Positions 45,219 to 55,686 of a stretch of 64,000 nt of DNA are shown here, in pieces. Below the pieces are notes generated by a model. It ran no database searches. It was not told where the DNA came from and saw only the letters and a list, made by a program, of their open reading frames with translations. The position numbers and the translations under genes are program-made. How positions within the stretch are numbered: the stretch's first letter is position 1; every line of letters starts with the position of its first letter. The stretch is taken from positions 226,541 to 290,540 of the forward strand of contig DF239161.1 in the NCBI GenBank assembly GCA_000507305.1, given 5' to 3'. This DNA comes from Breviolum minutum Mf 1.05b.01 (taxonomy: Eukaryota; Sar; Dinophyceae; Suessiales; Symbiodiniaceae).

Positions 45219-45330
45219 TTGCATGTCCATGGTACTTAGTAACTGGATTATAACCCCTATATAAGTCCCACAAGTAGGTTATAAACCAACTTACTAACTA
45301 GTTACGATCACTTCCATGGACACCCCAGTA
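45219..45330. repeat. Family B MITE-like repeat
   Basis: tacttgcatgtccatggtac to cttccatggacaccccagta. Confidence 0.75.
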
Positions 45331-45690
45331 ATGGTTAATCAATTCAATATGTTAAGAAGGCCCTTCTTTCCCTGTGGGCGGTGCATTGAGGGGGTTGGGC
45401 TCCTTTGATTCCCACGATGATCTGAAAGGGGAATCCCCCAGAGTTTTACACCTGAAAGATTGTCGAAGTGTTCGATTCGCCCAAGATCAGCTTGTAGGTG
45501 TTTCATGGAATCCTGGGGTGTTGCCACCAGTTGAGATAATGTTGAGATAGTTTTGCTCACTGAGTCTTTTGTTCATGTGTTGATCCTGTTGCCGGATCTG
45601 TGCTTTTTTGAAACGTATTTCCACCCCAAAAAAATGTGCTTGAAGCGAGATGGATCCCTACGAGTGATAAGTAGATAGAAGTGATATAAG

Positions 45691-45823
45691 TACTTGGATG
45701 TCCTGCTGGTACTTAGTAACTGGGTTATTTCACCCCTATATGATTGTTTATTTAGGTCCCATAAGTAGGTGAAATAAACCAACTTACTAACTAGTTACTA
45801 ACTTCCATGGACACCCCAGTAGG
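45691..45823. repeat. Family B MITE-like repeat
   Basis: tacttggatgtcctgctggt to cttccatggacaccccagta: mixed terminal types. Confidence 0.75.
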
Positions 45824-45824
45824 G

Positions 45825-45957
45825 TTATATATAGCTCCATTTACCAGGGTGAAATGTCAATGAAATGTCACCCCAGTTACTCATTTATTTTCGGAAATTG
45901 ATAGGGGCTATACCCATGTCACTCCATTTGTACCGACCGGTTCGGGGCCCACCTTGA
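45825..45957. repeat. Family F repeat
   Basis: Directly abuts the family B copy. ccagttactcatttattttcgg and cggttcggggcccacctt are present; the left end is decayed. Confidence 0.5.
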
Positions 45958-46026
45958 AGGGAGCTGAATCCTTACAACACAATCTCAGATCCCAAAAAAA
46001 AATCCACAAAGCGCACCTTCCAATCT

Positions 46027-46161
46027 ACTGGGACGTCCATGGAAATTACCAAAACTACTTAGTACTGTAAGTTGGTTGATTTCACCTATTTAGGGGACTT
46101 TCAACCTACTTAGAGGGTGAAATAATCCATCGATCCTAAGTACCAGCAGGACATCCCAGTA
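46027..46161. repeat. Family B MITE-like repeat
   Basis: tactgggacgtccatggaaa to taccagcaggacatcccagta, inverted relative to the neighbours at 45.2 and 45.7 kb. Confidence 0.7.
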
Positions 46162-46589
46162 CGATCTCTCTTGGAAGCGACCTGAAAAACTCGCAGTCGA
46201 GTCTCCACATGGCGTTTCGAGTAATTGGAAGACATTCCCCCATTTCAAAACTCGCATTTTTGTTAGTCGTAAAACGCACAATGAAAGAAAAATGACGCCT
46301 TAAAGGGCTTCATCATCATCCAGGTATATTATAGACTTGTTTTGTTTTATAACATTGGTATACATGTATATATATATATATCATGTGGTCAAATATGTTC
46401 AATTTATGATGTGAGATCACACGATATCACTGAAAGGTAGTTCATAGATGAGGTGATTCCCAAGATCCGGGTTGCCGAAATGTAGGCCAGATGGTAGGAT
46501 GACATAAGGGTTGCGTATCGCCTTTTCCGAATGGGGCCGGCACGCAGAGATCCATGCCTATTTTTTTTGTAGAAACTATGACTTATCCA

Positions 46590-46740
46590 TATTATATATA
46601 TATGTACATATTCATGTATATATATATATGTACATATTCATGTATATATATATATATGTACATATTCATGTATATATATATATATGTACGTATGTATATA
46701 TATATGTATTTATATACATACGTATATATATATATACTTA
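46590..46740. repeat. AT-rich tandem array, ~30-nt unit
   Basis: tatgtacatattcatgtata recurs at regular spacing about four times inside (TA)n, then grades into atatgta/tacgta repeats. The Tyr/Ile-rich ORFs across it are artefacts. Confidence 0.85.
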
Positions 46741-46839
46741 TCAACCACTTGTGCCTCATCACCAATGTGTAAATATTTACATATACATACAGCCATTTTT
46801 CCCACGCGCTTCACTCATCATTCCCACCAGTCTCCCGAG

Positions 46840-46874
46840 GTCATGGCCGTGGTGTTTGGAAGACAACTGCTGGA
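46840..46874 (+). CDS. MORN gene exon q
   Basis: Acceptor agtctcccgag|GT, GC donor GCTGGA|gcttgg, 35 nt. After the C of exon p it reads R-HGRGVWKTTAG. Joined to VIYTKG of the next exon, the distance between MORN tyrosines is exactly 23 residues. That spacing is the main reason for choosing this donor. Confidence 0.7.
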
Positions 46875-46984
46875 GCTTGGGAGTGACCTGGACACCGAAA
46901 AAGGGGGAAAAAAATCATGACACCCTGGTAAATGGAGCTATATATATATATATAACCCTGGTAACTGGGGATTATTCAGGATAA

Positions 46985-47088
46985 TCTGGCTGGTGGTTTG
47001 AAATATTTTGTATTTTCACCCCGAACCCTGGGAAATGTTTCCAATTTGACGAGCATATTTTTCAAATGGGGTTGAAACCACCAACTAG
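46985..47088. repeat. Family A MITE-like repeat
   Basis: ctggctggtggtttgaaat to ggttgaaaccaccaactag. Confidence 0.8.
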
Positions 47089-47114
47089 ATGAATGAAACA
47101 CTTGGAGAATTAAA

Positions 47115-47180
47115 AAAAAGGGCCCCTGGTGGTTGTTTGGGGTATTTTTTGGGGGATGAAGAACTACCTAAGATCCAAAA
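47115..47180. repeat. Family C left fragment
   Basis: aaagggcccctggtggttgtttggggta. Confidence 0.4.
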
Positions 47181-47334
47181 GTTTGAAGTGTTATTAAAGT
47201 TATTAAATGGTCCTTAAGCTGAGTGAGGGTGAATGGAGGTACAACACGCCAGCCTTTTTAGGTGTTTGAGATACGGGGTATAATTTGTAAACTAAGTCGA
47301 CTAGATAGCCAAGAAATTCCCCAATTCTTCATAT

Positions 47335-47450
47335 AAGAAATACGCCCTATAGACATCCAAAATCCCCTAAATACCTAAAAGCCGAACCTCAGGAGATGCT
47401 TGGGGGTTCAAACACTAACTCACAGGTACTGTATTTGGATGTCTATAGGG
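47335..47450. repeat. Family G repeat
   Basis: tagacatccaaaatccccta opposes gtatttggatgtctatagg. Confidence 0.55.
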
Positions 47451-47813
47451 ACAGATTTTAAAGAGTTCTAAGTGTTCCAGTCTTACATGAGGATTGGTGT
47501 GTGAGTTTAGTCCCGTGAGCATGAGGCCCGGTTTTATTGATTTACCAAGGAGTGTTTTTGACAGATTCAATGTTCGAGGTTCTTACTACACACAACTTAC
47601 ACAAGACCTACAAACAAAATGTCCAAGACCTACACAAAAAATGTCATATTATTGACTTCAGCAAAAAATGCTACAAGCATGTATGTTCATGGGTAAGTCA
47701 ACCTGAACCCATTTTTGCATCTAGAGGTTCCGACCAATCGCCAATGAAGATGTGCCCAACTGGGAGAAAGCGCGGGCACTTAGGTGTTGCATCCATGTGC
47801 TGTAGCAACGCTT

Positions 47814-47815
47814 GG

Positions 47816-47911
<96 letters not shown>

Positions 47912-47961
47912 TTGTTGTTGCTGTTGCTGTTGCTGTTGTTGTTGGTGTTGTTGTTGCTGAT
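47814..47961. repeat. (TTG)n trinucleotide microsatellite
   Basis: About 45 units, interrupted near the end by ctg and ggt variants. It yields poly-Leu, poly-Val or antisense poly-Gln ORFs; none has flanking coding support. Confidence 0.9.
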
Positions 47962-48556
47962 GTTTTTTTACAATTACAAGGAATTGATATCTACTCTCCA
48001 AAACTTAGCGACTGACATGCACACCAGACTGTCAACCCTTTCAAGGTAGTGCTTGTAGTTTCTTTTACTTTTACAATTTTGATCTAAAAACACCACAGTT
48101 CTTGCAGGAGAACTGGTGGCAAACTTGTTGCAATTGATGGAAGAAATGTATCTTGAGGTTGATGTTTTTCATCCCATGATGTGGATTAGCCTCGTGAGAT
48201 TTCGGAGTGATGGCAAGTTTTACTCGATATTTTTGTGATGGCACATTCTTGAGGTGCAAATATATTAGTTGAGGAGGCATGACTGGATTGGAAGATAGCA
48301 TGGATACCTGGTTTGAGAGTTCTAGAGTCTATTCTTAGAGATTTGAAAACACCCTGAGATTCTTGTTTTATTTCTCCCCCAAAACATCCTTCCAAACCTC
48401 CACATGGGATCTGTTGGTCAAAATTTATCTCAGGATTTGATGCATGGCATTGGTATTGTGGAAGATTTCGAGCATGTGCACGAGAATGCCCGGGGGATCC
48501 AAACTTGAGAAGGGGTTTTCAGCCGGAGGTCTTGGGGCGCCAAGGGTATTCCGAAC

Positions 48557-48606
48557 TTGGAAACCATCATTTTCAGGTGTTCCATGTTAAACTTGGGGAG
48601 TGTATT
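48557..48606. repeat. Family D right half
   Basis: aaccatcattttcaggtgttcc and atgttaaacttggggagtgt. Confidence 0.5.
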
Positions 48607-48845
48607 CATATATATATATATATTTACACTGATACATCTGATACACTTTACACTTGGCATATATAGATATGTTTTACATTTTACATGCATATAGGTTTGC
48701 TAACATATGTCCTATATGTCCTGAGGTCATTACTGTATTGCTAATGTTGGATGTTTCCCAATCAAGATATATATATATAGAGAGAGAGAGTAAACATGTG
48801 ACATATACCATATATCATATATTTTTTATATTATCTATATGTATG

Positions 48846-48955
48846 TAAAATGGAGGTACTGAACCTTATAAGGCTATTTTGGGGGCGGGTTTCCCCTTAC
48901 ATAAGCCGTACAAACAGCTTATATAGGTGAGTACCTCCATTTTAGGTACCTGAAA
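48846..48955. repeat. Family K repeat, copy 1
   Basis: aaaatggaggtac opposes gtacctccattttaggtacc. The middle ccttataaggctattttggg and cccttacataagcc is nearly identical to copy 2 at 50.47 kb. Confidence 0.8.
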
Positions 48956-49486
48956 TGTTCAGTGATATAACATCCGCTTCATTCTGATAGAAATAATAAA
49001 TATGGACTCTCGCAGGCTTGAATGAAACATTCGGGGTGGGTTCGGTTCGGCCCTCACTGCAATACCTTGCAAATCTGTTAACATTATTCAGATGACCAAT
49101 CAAATCCTTGAACCTCAAGCCATGTTGCGTTTGTTGTTTGTTGTTGTTTTTATTCTCTCGATAGGTGCACAGGTCATTTTCGAAAATATATGTGGTTAAT
49201 TTTCCTTGTGAAGGTTGTGAATATAACCTTGTATCTACTACACACCTTTGGATTCCAAAACCATGAAATTCCTGAAAGGTTTTCTTCAACCCTAAAAATA
49301 TGGGTTATAACATAACCCCTAAAAATGAAGGTCAAGTGGGTTTTTAGGGCAACCACTATCTATCTACCAAGTAGCCCAACTACAGAAGCATTTCAATCTC
49401 ACCAGGCTTTTGAACCATGATGACAGTGTTACATCAACCAGTTGCATGATGCTGGAAATCCCAAACCTGCATGTTTACCTACTAGT

Positions 49487-49631
49487 CTTCCAGATACCGA
49501 AGGTCGTGAGGAGGTAGGTGTTTTTTTTCACGCCCAAACGCTTCTCCGTTTTGGAGCTTCGGCGTTTAGGGGTTCCAACAAAAAAACACCTATATCCTCA
49601 CCAGGTATCTAGGGGATTTCGGATGTCTAGG
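49487..49631. repeat. Family G long copy
   Basis: tcttccagataccgaaggtc to ggatttcggatgtctaggg; its partner is at 56.19 kb. Inner palindrome around cccaaacgcttctcc / ggagcttcggcgttta. Confidence 0.6.
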
Positions 49632-49896
49632 GATTGGATAGTTTTTAATGGTAAATATTCCCTGGTTTTTAGATGGCTAAAACCCATGATTTTTCCATGG
49701 GGTTGTTGGTGGCTCATGGTCTCCAAAGATTGCTAAAAAAAACAACTTAAAAAAAAAGAAAGAAAGAATTTCTCAACTGAACCCGAAAGCATTTTTGCTT
49801 GGACAATCCTTTCAGAAACCATAGAGATATATAACCAGCTTAAACCAGGCCGGCCGTTTTCACCCACCGGGTTTGTTGGGGCCCGGGGCTTCACAG

Positions 49897-49957
49897 GTCA
49901 TCTACACCAAGGGCAAGTGTCAGATGCCTTTCACGGAACTGGGACCACCTAAAACAG
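49897..49957 (+). CDS. MORN gene exon r
   Basis: Acceptor ggggcttcacag|GTC, donor AAACAG|gtcgtg, 61 nt. It reads VIYTKGKCQMPFTELGPPKT. The tyrosine falls at the start of a last, degenerate MORN unit; the rest leaves the repeat pattern. The frame stays open past the donor (GRVPSPERKCVEQF), so a longer exon is possible. Phase 1 fits the next exon. Confidence 0.6.
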
Positions 49958-50021
49958 GTCGTGTTCCCAGCCCGGAAAGGAAGTGCGTTGAACAGTTCAG
50001 TTCCCCAAAAAATATAGGATC

Positions 50022-50153
50022 GGGTGTCCATGGAAGTTAAGTAAATGGTCAGTAAGTTGGTTTATTTCACCTACTTATGGGACTTATAACTTATAACCTA
50101 CTTATATCGGGGTGAAATCACCCAGTTACTAAGTAGCATGGACATCCAAGTAC
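50022..50153. repeat. Family B MITE-like repeat
   Basis: tcgggtgtccatggaagtta to tagcatggacatccaagta, inverted orientation. Confidence 0.75.
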
Positions 50154-50226
50154 CATCTAAAAAGGAAAGGCTTGTCTTCCAATTCCAAACAATATTTTTT
50201 GAGGGATTATGTTAAACTTTGGCGAG

Positions 50227-50300
50227 GGTATGGTATATTTACTCACATGAGCGGTCAATTTTGATGGTACATGTATAGGTAAACATACCATACATTGCAT
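50227..50300. repeat. Family E MITE-like repeat
   Basis: ggtatggtatatttactcac opposes gtaaacataccatacattg. Confidence 0.65.
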
Positions 50301-50465
50301 GTTTGGGTTTGTGATGTTGTTCAAGATTTCTCCATCGGAACGCTTTGCAAAATCGAGGTCATACGCAAATGGCAAGATTTTGGCTTAGAATCTCATGGTC
50401 AAAATATAGGAGCTAACAAATATATAAAAAGGTGGTTCAGAACGAGGAAACCCACTATCACCAAG

Positions 50466-50592
50466 AGTTTCAGGTACCTAAAATGGAGGTACGAAAGAAC
50501 CTTATAAGGCTATTTTGGGGATGGGTTTTCCCTTACATAAGCCTTACATACAGCTTACATAGGTGAGTACCTCCATTTTAGGTACCTGAAAT
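50466..50592. repeat. Family K repeat, copy 2
   Basis: Long inverted ends: tttcaggtacctaaaatgga and tccattttaggtacctgaaa. It is complete at the left, where copy 1 is eroded. Confidence 0.8.
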
Positions 50593-50886
50593 GTTTGGTG
50601 ACACTATTTTCTTTACAAGTGCCTGATATTTCAGGGGAATGATATTATAATGTTTGTCGCTGGATTGAAATTCTAGCGGAGTGCTTGCAAATATACAACG
50701 ACGATCTCAGAATTCCAAAGCATTAACCCCAAATGATTTATTAACATTATATTTGAGTGAATGATGTTGGTGGTTGCAATGATTGTCACATATGGTGCGG
50801 AAACTGTTTGTACATTTCTCGGTTTTAAAGAGACAAATTCCAGGGCTACATGGAACATTTAGAATTTGAAGAAACAAACATTGCAT

Positions 50887-50993
50887 TCCCATAGGATCAA
50901 TGTATATATATATATATATATGTTTTATTTCCCTACATTTATCACAAAAACAACCATTCATGTAGGTGAATATACATTACCTTGATGCTATGG
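50887..50993. repeat. Family E MITE-like repeat
   Basis: cccataggatcaatgta opposes taccttgatgctatggg; a (TA)n run lies in the left arm. Confidence 0.65.
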
Positions 50994-51121
50994 GACTGGC
51001 TATTAAAGCTTGACACTCATAGCTTGCACTGACACATGAGCTTAAATTTGCCTGATGTAATTTTCCAAGTCGGTGATCCTCAAAAAGGTCTTGTTGTTTT
51101 GTCTGTGCCAAAAACAGAGTT

Positions 51122-51238
51122 CCCTAGGGATCCTGGCTCACCTTCTGAGAATGGTTTCATGGAACCTAAATACTATGCGTTGAGGAGGTGATTGGACACC
51201 CTAATCATCATCTGAGAATATGACTGGATTCCTAGGGG
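51122..51238. repeat. Family I repeat
   Basis: ccctagggatcctggctcac to gactggattcctagggg. Confidence 0.7.
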
Positions 51239-51579
51239 TTGTTGTTATTTGTCTTATGGCTCACAATTCTTGGCAATGGACCCTCAAAATAAACCCGCCA
51301 AAAACTGATGACCAATTGGATATCGGCCCCTTCAAGTATCCTAATTTTGAGCCATAGCCAGATAGGTATCATAGTAAGCATCTTCAAAAGGGATTTCTGT
51401 GCTGAACTCCATTCCAGGGCCCCATAAACAAGACCGTATAACCGTATAAGGGAGTCTCTCAATAGAGTATTGCTATACCAACCCATACTTGCATCTTTAA
51501 GAATTAGTCAAATGTATGATCCTATATTCCCCGTCCAGTCAGGACCAAAACCAGAATTGATAGAATTGCCCTCAACTTG

Positions 51580-51707
51580 GATGTCCCGTTGAAACTTAGG
51601 ATCAATGGTTAGCAAGTGGGTGAAATAACGCCAATATACACCATTTTTAAGTAGGTGAAATAACCATTTACTACGCATTTCCCAAAACTTCCAACGGAAC
51701 ATCCAAG
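51580..51707. repeat. Family B repeat, diverged
   Basis: acttggatgtcccgttgaaa opposes ttccaacggaacatccaaga. The termini are of a third type (ccgttg / caacgg). Confidence 0.6.
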
Positions 51708-51752
51708 AAAAAAAACAGACTTGACTTACCTTGCCTGCTGGCCTTCTCTCAG

Positions 51753-51790
51753 GTTTTGAGAGTGCTGCTTTCTCCGATGTCCTGCCACAG
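51753..51790 (+). CDS. MORN gene exon s (probable)
   Basis: Strong acceptor (ctggccttctctcag|GT), donor CCACAG|gtggag, 38 nt. It reads FESAAFSDVLPQ after a Gly made with the preceding exon. If the donor is not used, translation stops at TAA 51,812-51,814 after VEMMTDP. This exon therefore either continues the gene or holds its stop. Confidence 0.5.
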
Positions 51791-52601
51791 GTGGAGATGA
51801 TGACGGACCCGTAAACTCGTTGCTTTTTTTCGAGCCGTTTTGTTTCCTTCCTTCATCACCAAAAGGTGAGGGGTTGATATTTGTTGGGGATCCCCCTCAA
51901 AAAATACACCCTTGGATTACTTGGATTTGTTTAAGGTGATTTGTTGCTACGGATTGTACCGTGGTACATCACCATTTTTCACCACCATTTGGGAGAATAT
52001 CTTTGGAACTTGTTCCAAGCATCTTAAGCAGATCCAAGTACCGAAACGACCAAACACCTCACAAGGTATTTGGAAGACTATAGGGTTATTGGGTGAATGA
52101 TGTTGTGATGGATAACCACCCCTCTTCAGTGGGGGAGCGAGGGAATACTCTAATTTCTTAGTATTGGTGATGATAAGTGGGGTTATTTGTATCATGTTAA
52201 GCCAGCAAAAAAGCAAGTCCAAAGATTATACTATAAACATGGTTCTCAACTATCAGAGCACTTCTGATTAGTGAGATGATCAATTGTTGGCCCTCCCTTA
52301 TGATTATACTTGTTTTCCACCAGCCCACCCTAAAGCAAATTCTTTTCAACAAATCATGTTGTGGGAAAAGTTCATTTTGTGTGAGTCACTCAAATTTTGA
52401 GTGAACACATGTCTCGATGTTCATTGCTTGAGAAACTTTATTTCCAAAAATTTGGGACGAAACGCTTGCTGCCGTTGGTTGGTTGGTGGATTCCGGGGGT
52501 GGTGAAAAAGCTTTGGAAGGATTTTGAAGCGGCCAAAAGTTTTGTGAAAAGGGAGAAAGGTTGGGAGGTACATAACTCAAAGCGACCTTCTTATCCGTTT
52601 G

Positions 52602-52686
52602 ATCCATGTATGGTATATTTACCCTTCATTTACCATAGAAAATTAACCAAATGTAGGTAAATATGGGATACATGGATCCTATGGGT
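52602..52686. repeat. Family E MITE-like repeat
   Basis: gatccatgtatggtatattta opposes tacatggatcctatgggta; the inner catttacc and caaatgtaggtaaat arms pair. Confidence 0.75.
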
Positions 52687-52995
52687 ATGGACCTTGTGGC
52701 TTTTGGTTCAAGTTTAGGCCAAGAGACGAAGCCAGTCTGAAGGGGTTGAGTTTTGGGGATTGGGATTTTGGCTTGTTGGATTCTGGGGGAGTGAAGCAAG
52801 GGTTTAAAAGCTCCCAAGATGTTGTTTTAGGGTTCTTACTAGAGTAGTTCCAGACTGAGATGCCCCAAAATATGGCTTTAACCCACATTCATATATCCCT
52901 CATTTACAAGTAGGACGTGACATGATAGGACCCAGTCATGCAATAAAACCACTGATACGATCAATTCCTGATCATGGGGCATGAATCCTACTAAA

Positions 52996-53146
52996 AGGTG
53001 GGCTCATATATCATATAGTACTTATAAATGGAGTTATGGCCCCCATAAATGGTCTCATAACTGGGTAACTGTGGTCATTGCTCCTGTAAGTTGAGTTTAT
53101 AACCCTACTTCATAAGTAATAACTGGTGACGGGGCCTACCTTGTAA
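52996..53146. repeat. Family F repeat
   Basis: aaaggtgggctcatatatca opposes gacggggcctaccttgtaa. Confidence 0.6.
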
Positions 53147-53192
53147 AGGCCTTGCAGGGTCAAGCCAATTCCTTCCATTGTTTTTTGCCCAG

Positions 53193-53246
53193 GCTGGCCG
53201 CAAAAGGATCTATGTCACACCATTGCCAACCACAGAGAATCCTGAG
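53193..53246 (+). CDS. MORN gene exon t (probable)
   Basis: Very good acceptor (ccattgttttttgcccag|GCT). It reads AGRKRIYVTPLPTTENPE in phase 0, matching exon s. The end is uncertain: GA at CTGAG|gatggg (drawn), or later GC and GT sites. No domain. This would be a non-MORN C-terminal tail. Confidence 0.5.
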
Positions 53247-53283
53247 GATGGGACCCGCTGTTTTTTGTTGGGAGAGTGTTATG

Positions 53284-53382
53284 ACTAGTTGGTGGTTTCA
53301 AACATTTTTTATTTTCATCCCTATTTGGGGAAGATTTCCAATTTGACTAATATTTTTCAGATGGGTTGAAACCACCAACTAG
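53284..53382. repeat. Family A MITE-like repeat, consensus-like
   Basis: ctagttggtggtttcaaac and ggttgaaaccaccaactag are perfect terminal inverted repeats. This is the best type copy in the window. Confidence 0.85.
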
Positions 53383-53473
53383 ATGAGATTAGGTTATAGG
53401 TTACCTTAGACCCATAATGAGAAGTAGATGGGACGTTACAGACTTGGAAAGATCGAAATTTTCACTACCAATC

Positions 53474-53582
53474 TTACACCCCCCGAAAACTAACATAGAA
53501 CCTGAAAATGAACCCCTGGAAGAGGAGATTCCTACTAAAAACCCATCATTTTCAGGTTCCATGTAGTTTTCGGAGGGGTAAG
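53474..53582. repeat. Family D MITE-like repeat
   Basis: ttacaccccccgaaaactaaca opposes catgtagttttcggagggg; inner gaacctgaaaatga / cattttcaggttcc. Confidence 0.75.
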
Positions 53583-53946
53583 TGATATTTGCAGATTTGT
53601 GCCTCCAAATCTTCCGAAACAGCTGGTTTTCAGGGCCACCTCAGGGCCGAGCTACAGTGAAGCACCATGGGCTGATTGGAAATATGTGCCTCACGGTGAT
53701 TCGTGTGCATCAATGACGCATTTCTGATATTTCTGGGAGGTGCGAAAAAGGCGAGTTTGTGAAACCCGGAAAGAACAGCCATGATGAATGAAGGCTTCAT
53801 CTTCAAGTGATAACTAAAAAAATCCTTTCGTGGCCGGGAGATCCAATCTTTACAGCTTGAAAAATGTGAACAGCAAGCTAAGATGGCAATAACAATCCTA
53901 GAAAAAATAAAAAACACATTTACAAAAGATGCATTTTTCAGCCAGC

Positions 53947-54053
53947 CCCTACAAATCCTGGCTCACCTTCTGAGAATGGTAAGGGAACCTGAATACTATG
54001 CGTTTCGGAGGTGATTGGACACCCCAATCATCATCTGTGACTGGATTCATATG
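53947..54053. repeat. Family I repeat
   Basis: aaatcctggctcaccttctg to catctgtgactggattcat. Confidence 0.65.
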
Positions 54054-54279
54054 GAGCTATTTTAGCATGCCTTGTTACTTCCCGTTCCTGCCAGATGCTA
54101 CTAGATGCCAGGAGGAGAAAAAGTCGCCAGAAAAGGAGAATCCAATTTGGGTCTTGTTGAAGGGCTTTGGTCAAAAGCTCCACAAACAACAAGACGAAGG
54201 CAAGGATCCAGGATCGGTCGAGTTATGTAATCACAGTTCATTATTGTAACATGGATGAATTTTGACGTTCCCAGACACT

Positions 54280-54350
54280 CAATGTATGGTACATTTACCT
54301 ACATTTACCATAAACATTGCCAAATGTAGGTAAATATACTATACATCGAG
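54280..54350. repeat. Family E MITE-like repeat
   Basis: aatgtatggtacatttacct opposes aggtaaatatactatacat, the shortest clean copy. Confidence 0.75.
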
Positions 54351-54587
54351 CATCTGGGCATGGGTGAATCTTGAGATTTGAGGTTTGTGTTTGTTCGAAC
54401 TAGAGTGGGTAGTCAAGTGAGATATTTTCGAAGATTTCACCGGAATTACTACATATGCTAAGTGATCAACGTTGGAATCTGAAATATGACATCGTTAAGA
54501 TTTGATTCCCCAAGAAACAACCAGATTCACTCGAACAGGATTTGGGCTGCTCCCCAGAAACTGTTGACCCGAACAGATTGAGGGACA

Positions 54588-54696
54588 TACTGTTGATAAC
54601 TCAAATCCGGCTAACCAGTTGAGGTTGGCAATTGATCCCACTATTTACAGGGGTTTATACATCCCAGGTGGTGCAGGATTTCAACCATCAACAGTA
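54588..54696. repeat. Family H MITE-like repeat
   Basis: tactgttgataactcaaatc to gcaggatttcaaccatcaacagta. Confidence 0.65.
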
Positions 54697-55156
54697 TTTT
54701 TCCACACAATTTTGTTTGATTGCGCATTTTTGTTGTTCCATTTTTTACGAACGGATTTTTTGAGACACTACAGTTCAGGGATACCGTTCCATTTTTCGTG
54801 GTATTGTTTGAATCACCACATTTAGGATGCTTCTCCTATAGAAACAAACAGCAGGTACTCGGAAGGGTTGACATTCTTGAATTTTCCCCACTGCCGACCT
54901 TGATTGAAAGCTGATGTTAAAGTCTGTTACTGGGGCGCTTTTTTGCGTGTTTCAATCTCTTTTGCAATGGCCAGGTCGTAAAGAGAATATAGACCATAGG
55001 AAAATGACATCCATAATGAATGATGAAAAATAATGAAGCATTTGGCCAAGATGACGTATAAGTACACGACTTGACTTGATCGATTCATATTTGATTGTCC
55101 TTCAAATGCCTTTATCGAGTGTGTCAGCAAGTATGAATGGAACCACCTTAGAACCA

Positions 55157-55252
55157 TACCCATAGGATCCAAGTATGATATTTTTGCCTACATTTGGTTG
55201 ATTTTTATGATAAATGTAGGTAAATAACCCATACGTTAGGTGGATCCTATGG
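55157..55252. repeat. Family E MITE-like repeat
   Basis: cccataggatccaagtatga opposes gttaggtggatcctatggg. Confidence 0.75.
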
Positions 55253-55396
55253 GATATATATAGGTATCAATATCAACTAATTACCACTTATTACCTTTGA
55301 GGGGTAAATGACTCACAAAATCCCAGCTTGTCTTGAGGCGACATATGGGGGTGGGGATTGGATCATTGAAGCATGAAAAATCATCAACAGTCTCAG

Positions 55397-55488
55397 ATGC
55401 TCAATGTATGGTCTATTTGCCTACATTTGGCAATTTGTTATGGTAGATCTAGGTAAATATACAATACCATACATGGATCCTATGGGGA
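55397..55488. repeat. Family E MITE-like repeat
   Basis: caatgtatggtctatttgcc to taccatacatggatcctatgg. Confidence 0.65.
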
Positions 55489-55686
55489 TTTGTAATGGAT
55501 CTTAATCCAGCTTCTTCAATTGTCCAAAATGGAGGACCCGGAAGCCCTGCAAAATTGAAAATGTCACAAGCGAGGGTCGAAACAGGGGTCGCTTTGAAGA
55601 ACTTGGATCCCCAACAAAATTCTTCGATGAACCCCACCTTGCTTTTTCTTGCCATCTCAAGATTTGTGTTTTTGTTTTTATCGCAG

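Larger units (their letters stand above)
3668..53246 (+). other. MORN-repeat gene, span of recognised exons
   Basis: One + strand gene is inferred from many short open segments. When joined at plausible splice sites they stay in frame and complete MORN units (Y-x-G-x-W-x-x-G-x-x-x-G-x-G, about 23 residues). MORN repeats usually act in membrane or cytoskeleton attachment, for example in flagellar, cortical or lipid-kinase proteins. No kinase or other catalytic domain was found in the exons seen. Most assigned introns are 0.3-1.4 kb and full of MITE-like repeats. Exons are certainly missing, above all between 7,673 and 26,066 and between 29,505 and 33,382. The two ends are not fixed. Confidence 0.7.

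Noticed and set aside
46511-46984. 157-aa Tyr/Ile-rich ORF
   Set aside because: Product of the AT-rich tandem array; only a short piece (exon q) overlaps real coding sequence, in another frame.
47537-48049. 170-aa ORF with a poly-Leu run
   Set aside because: Over half is the (TTG)n microsatellite; the flanks show no motif or splice support.
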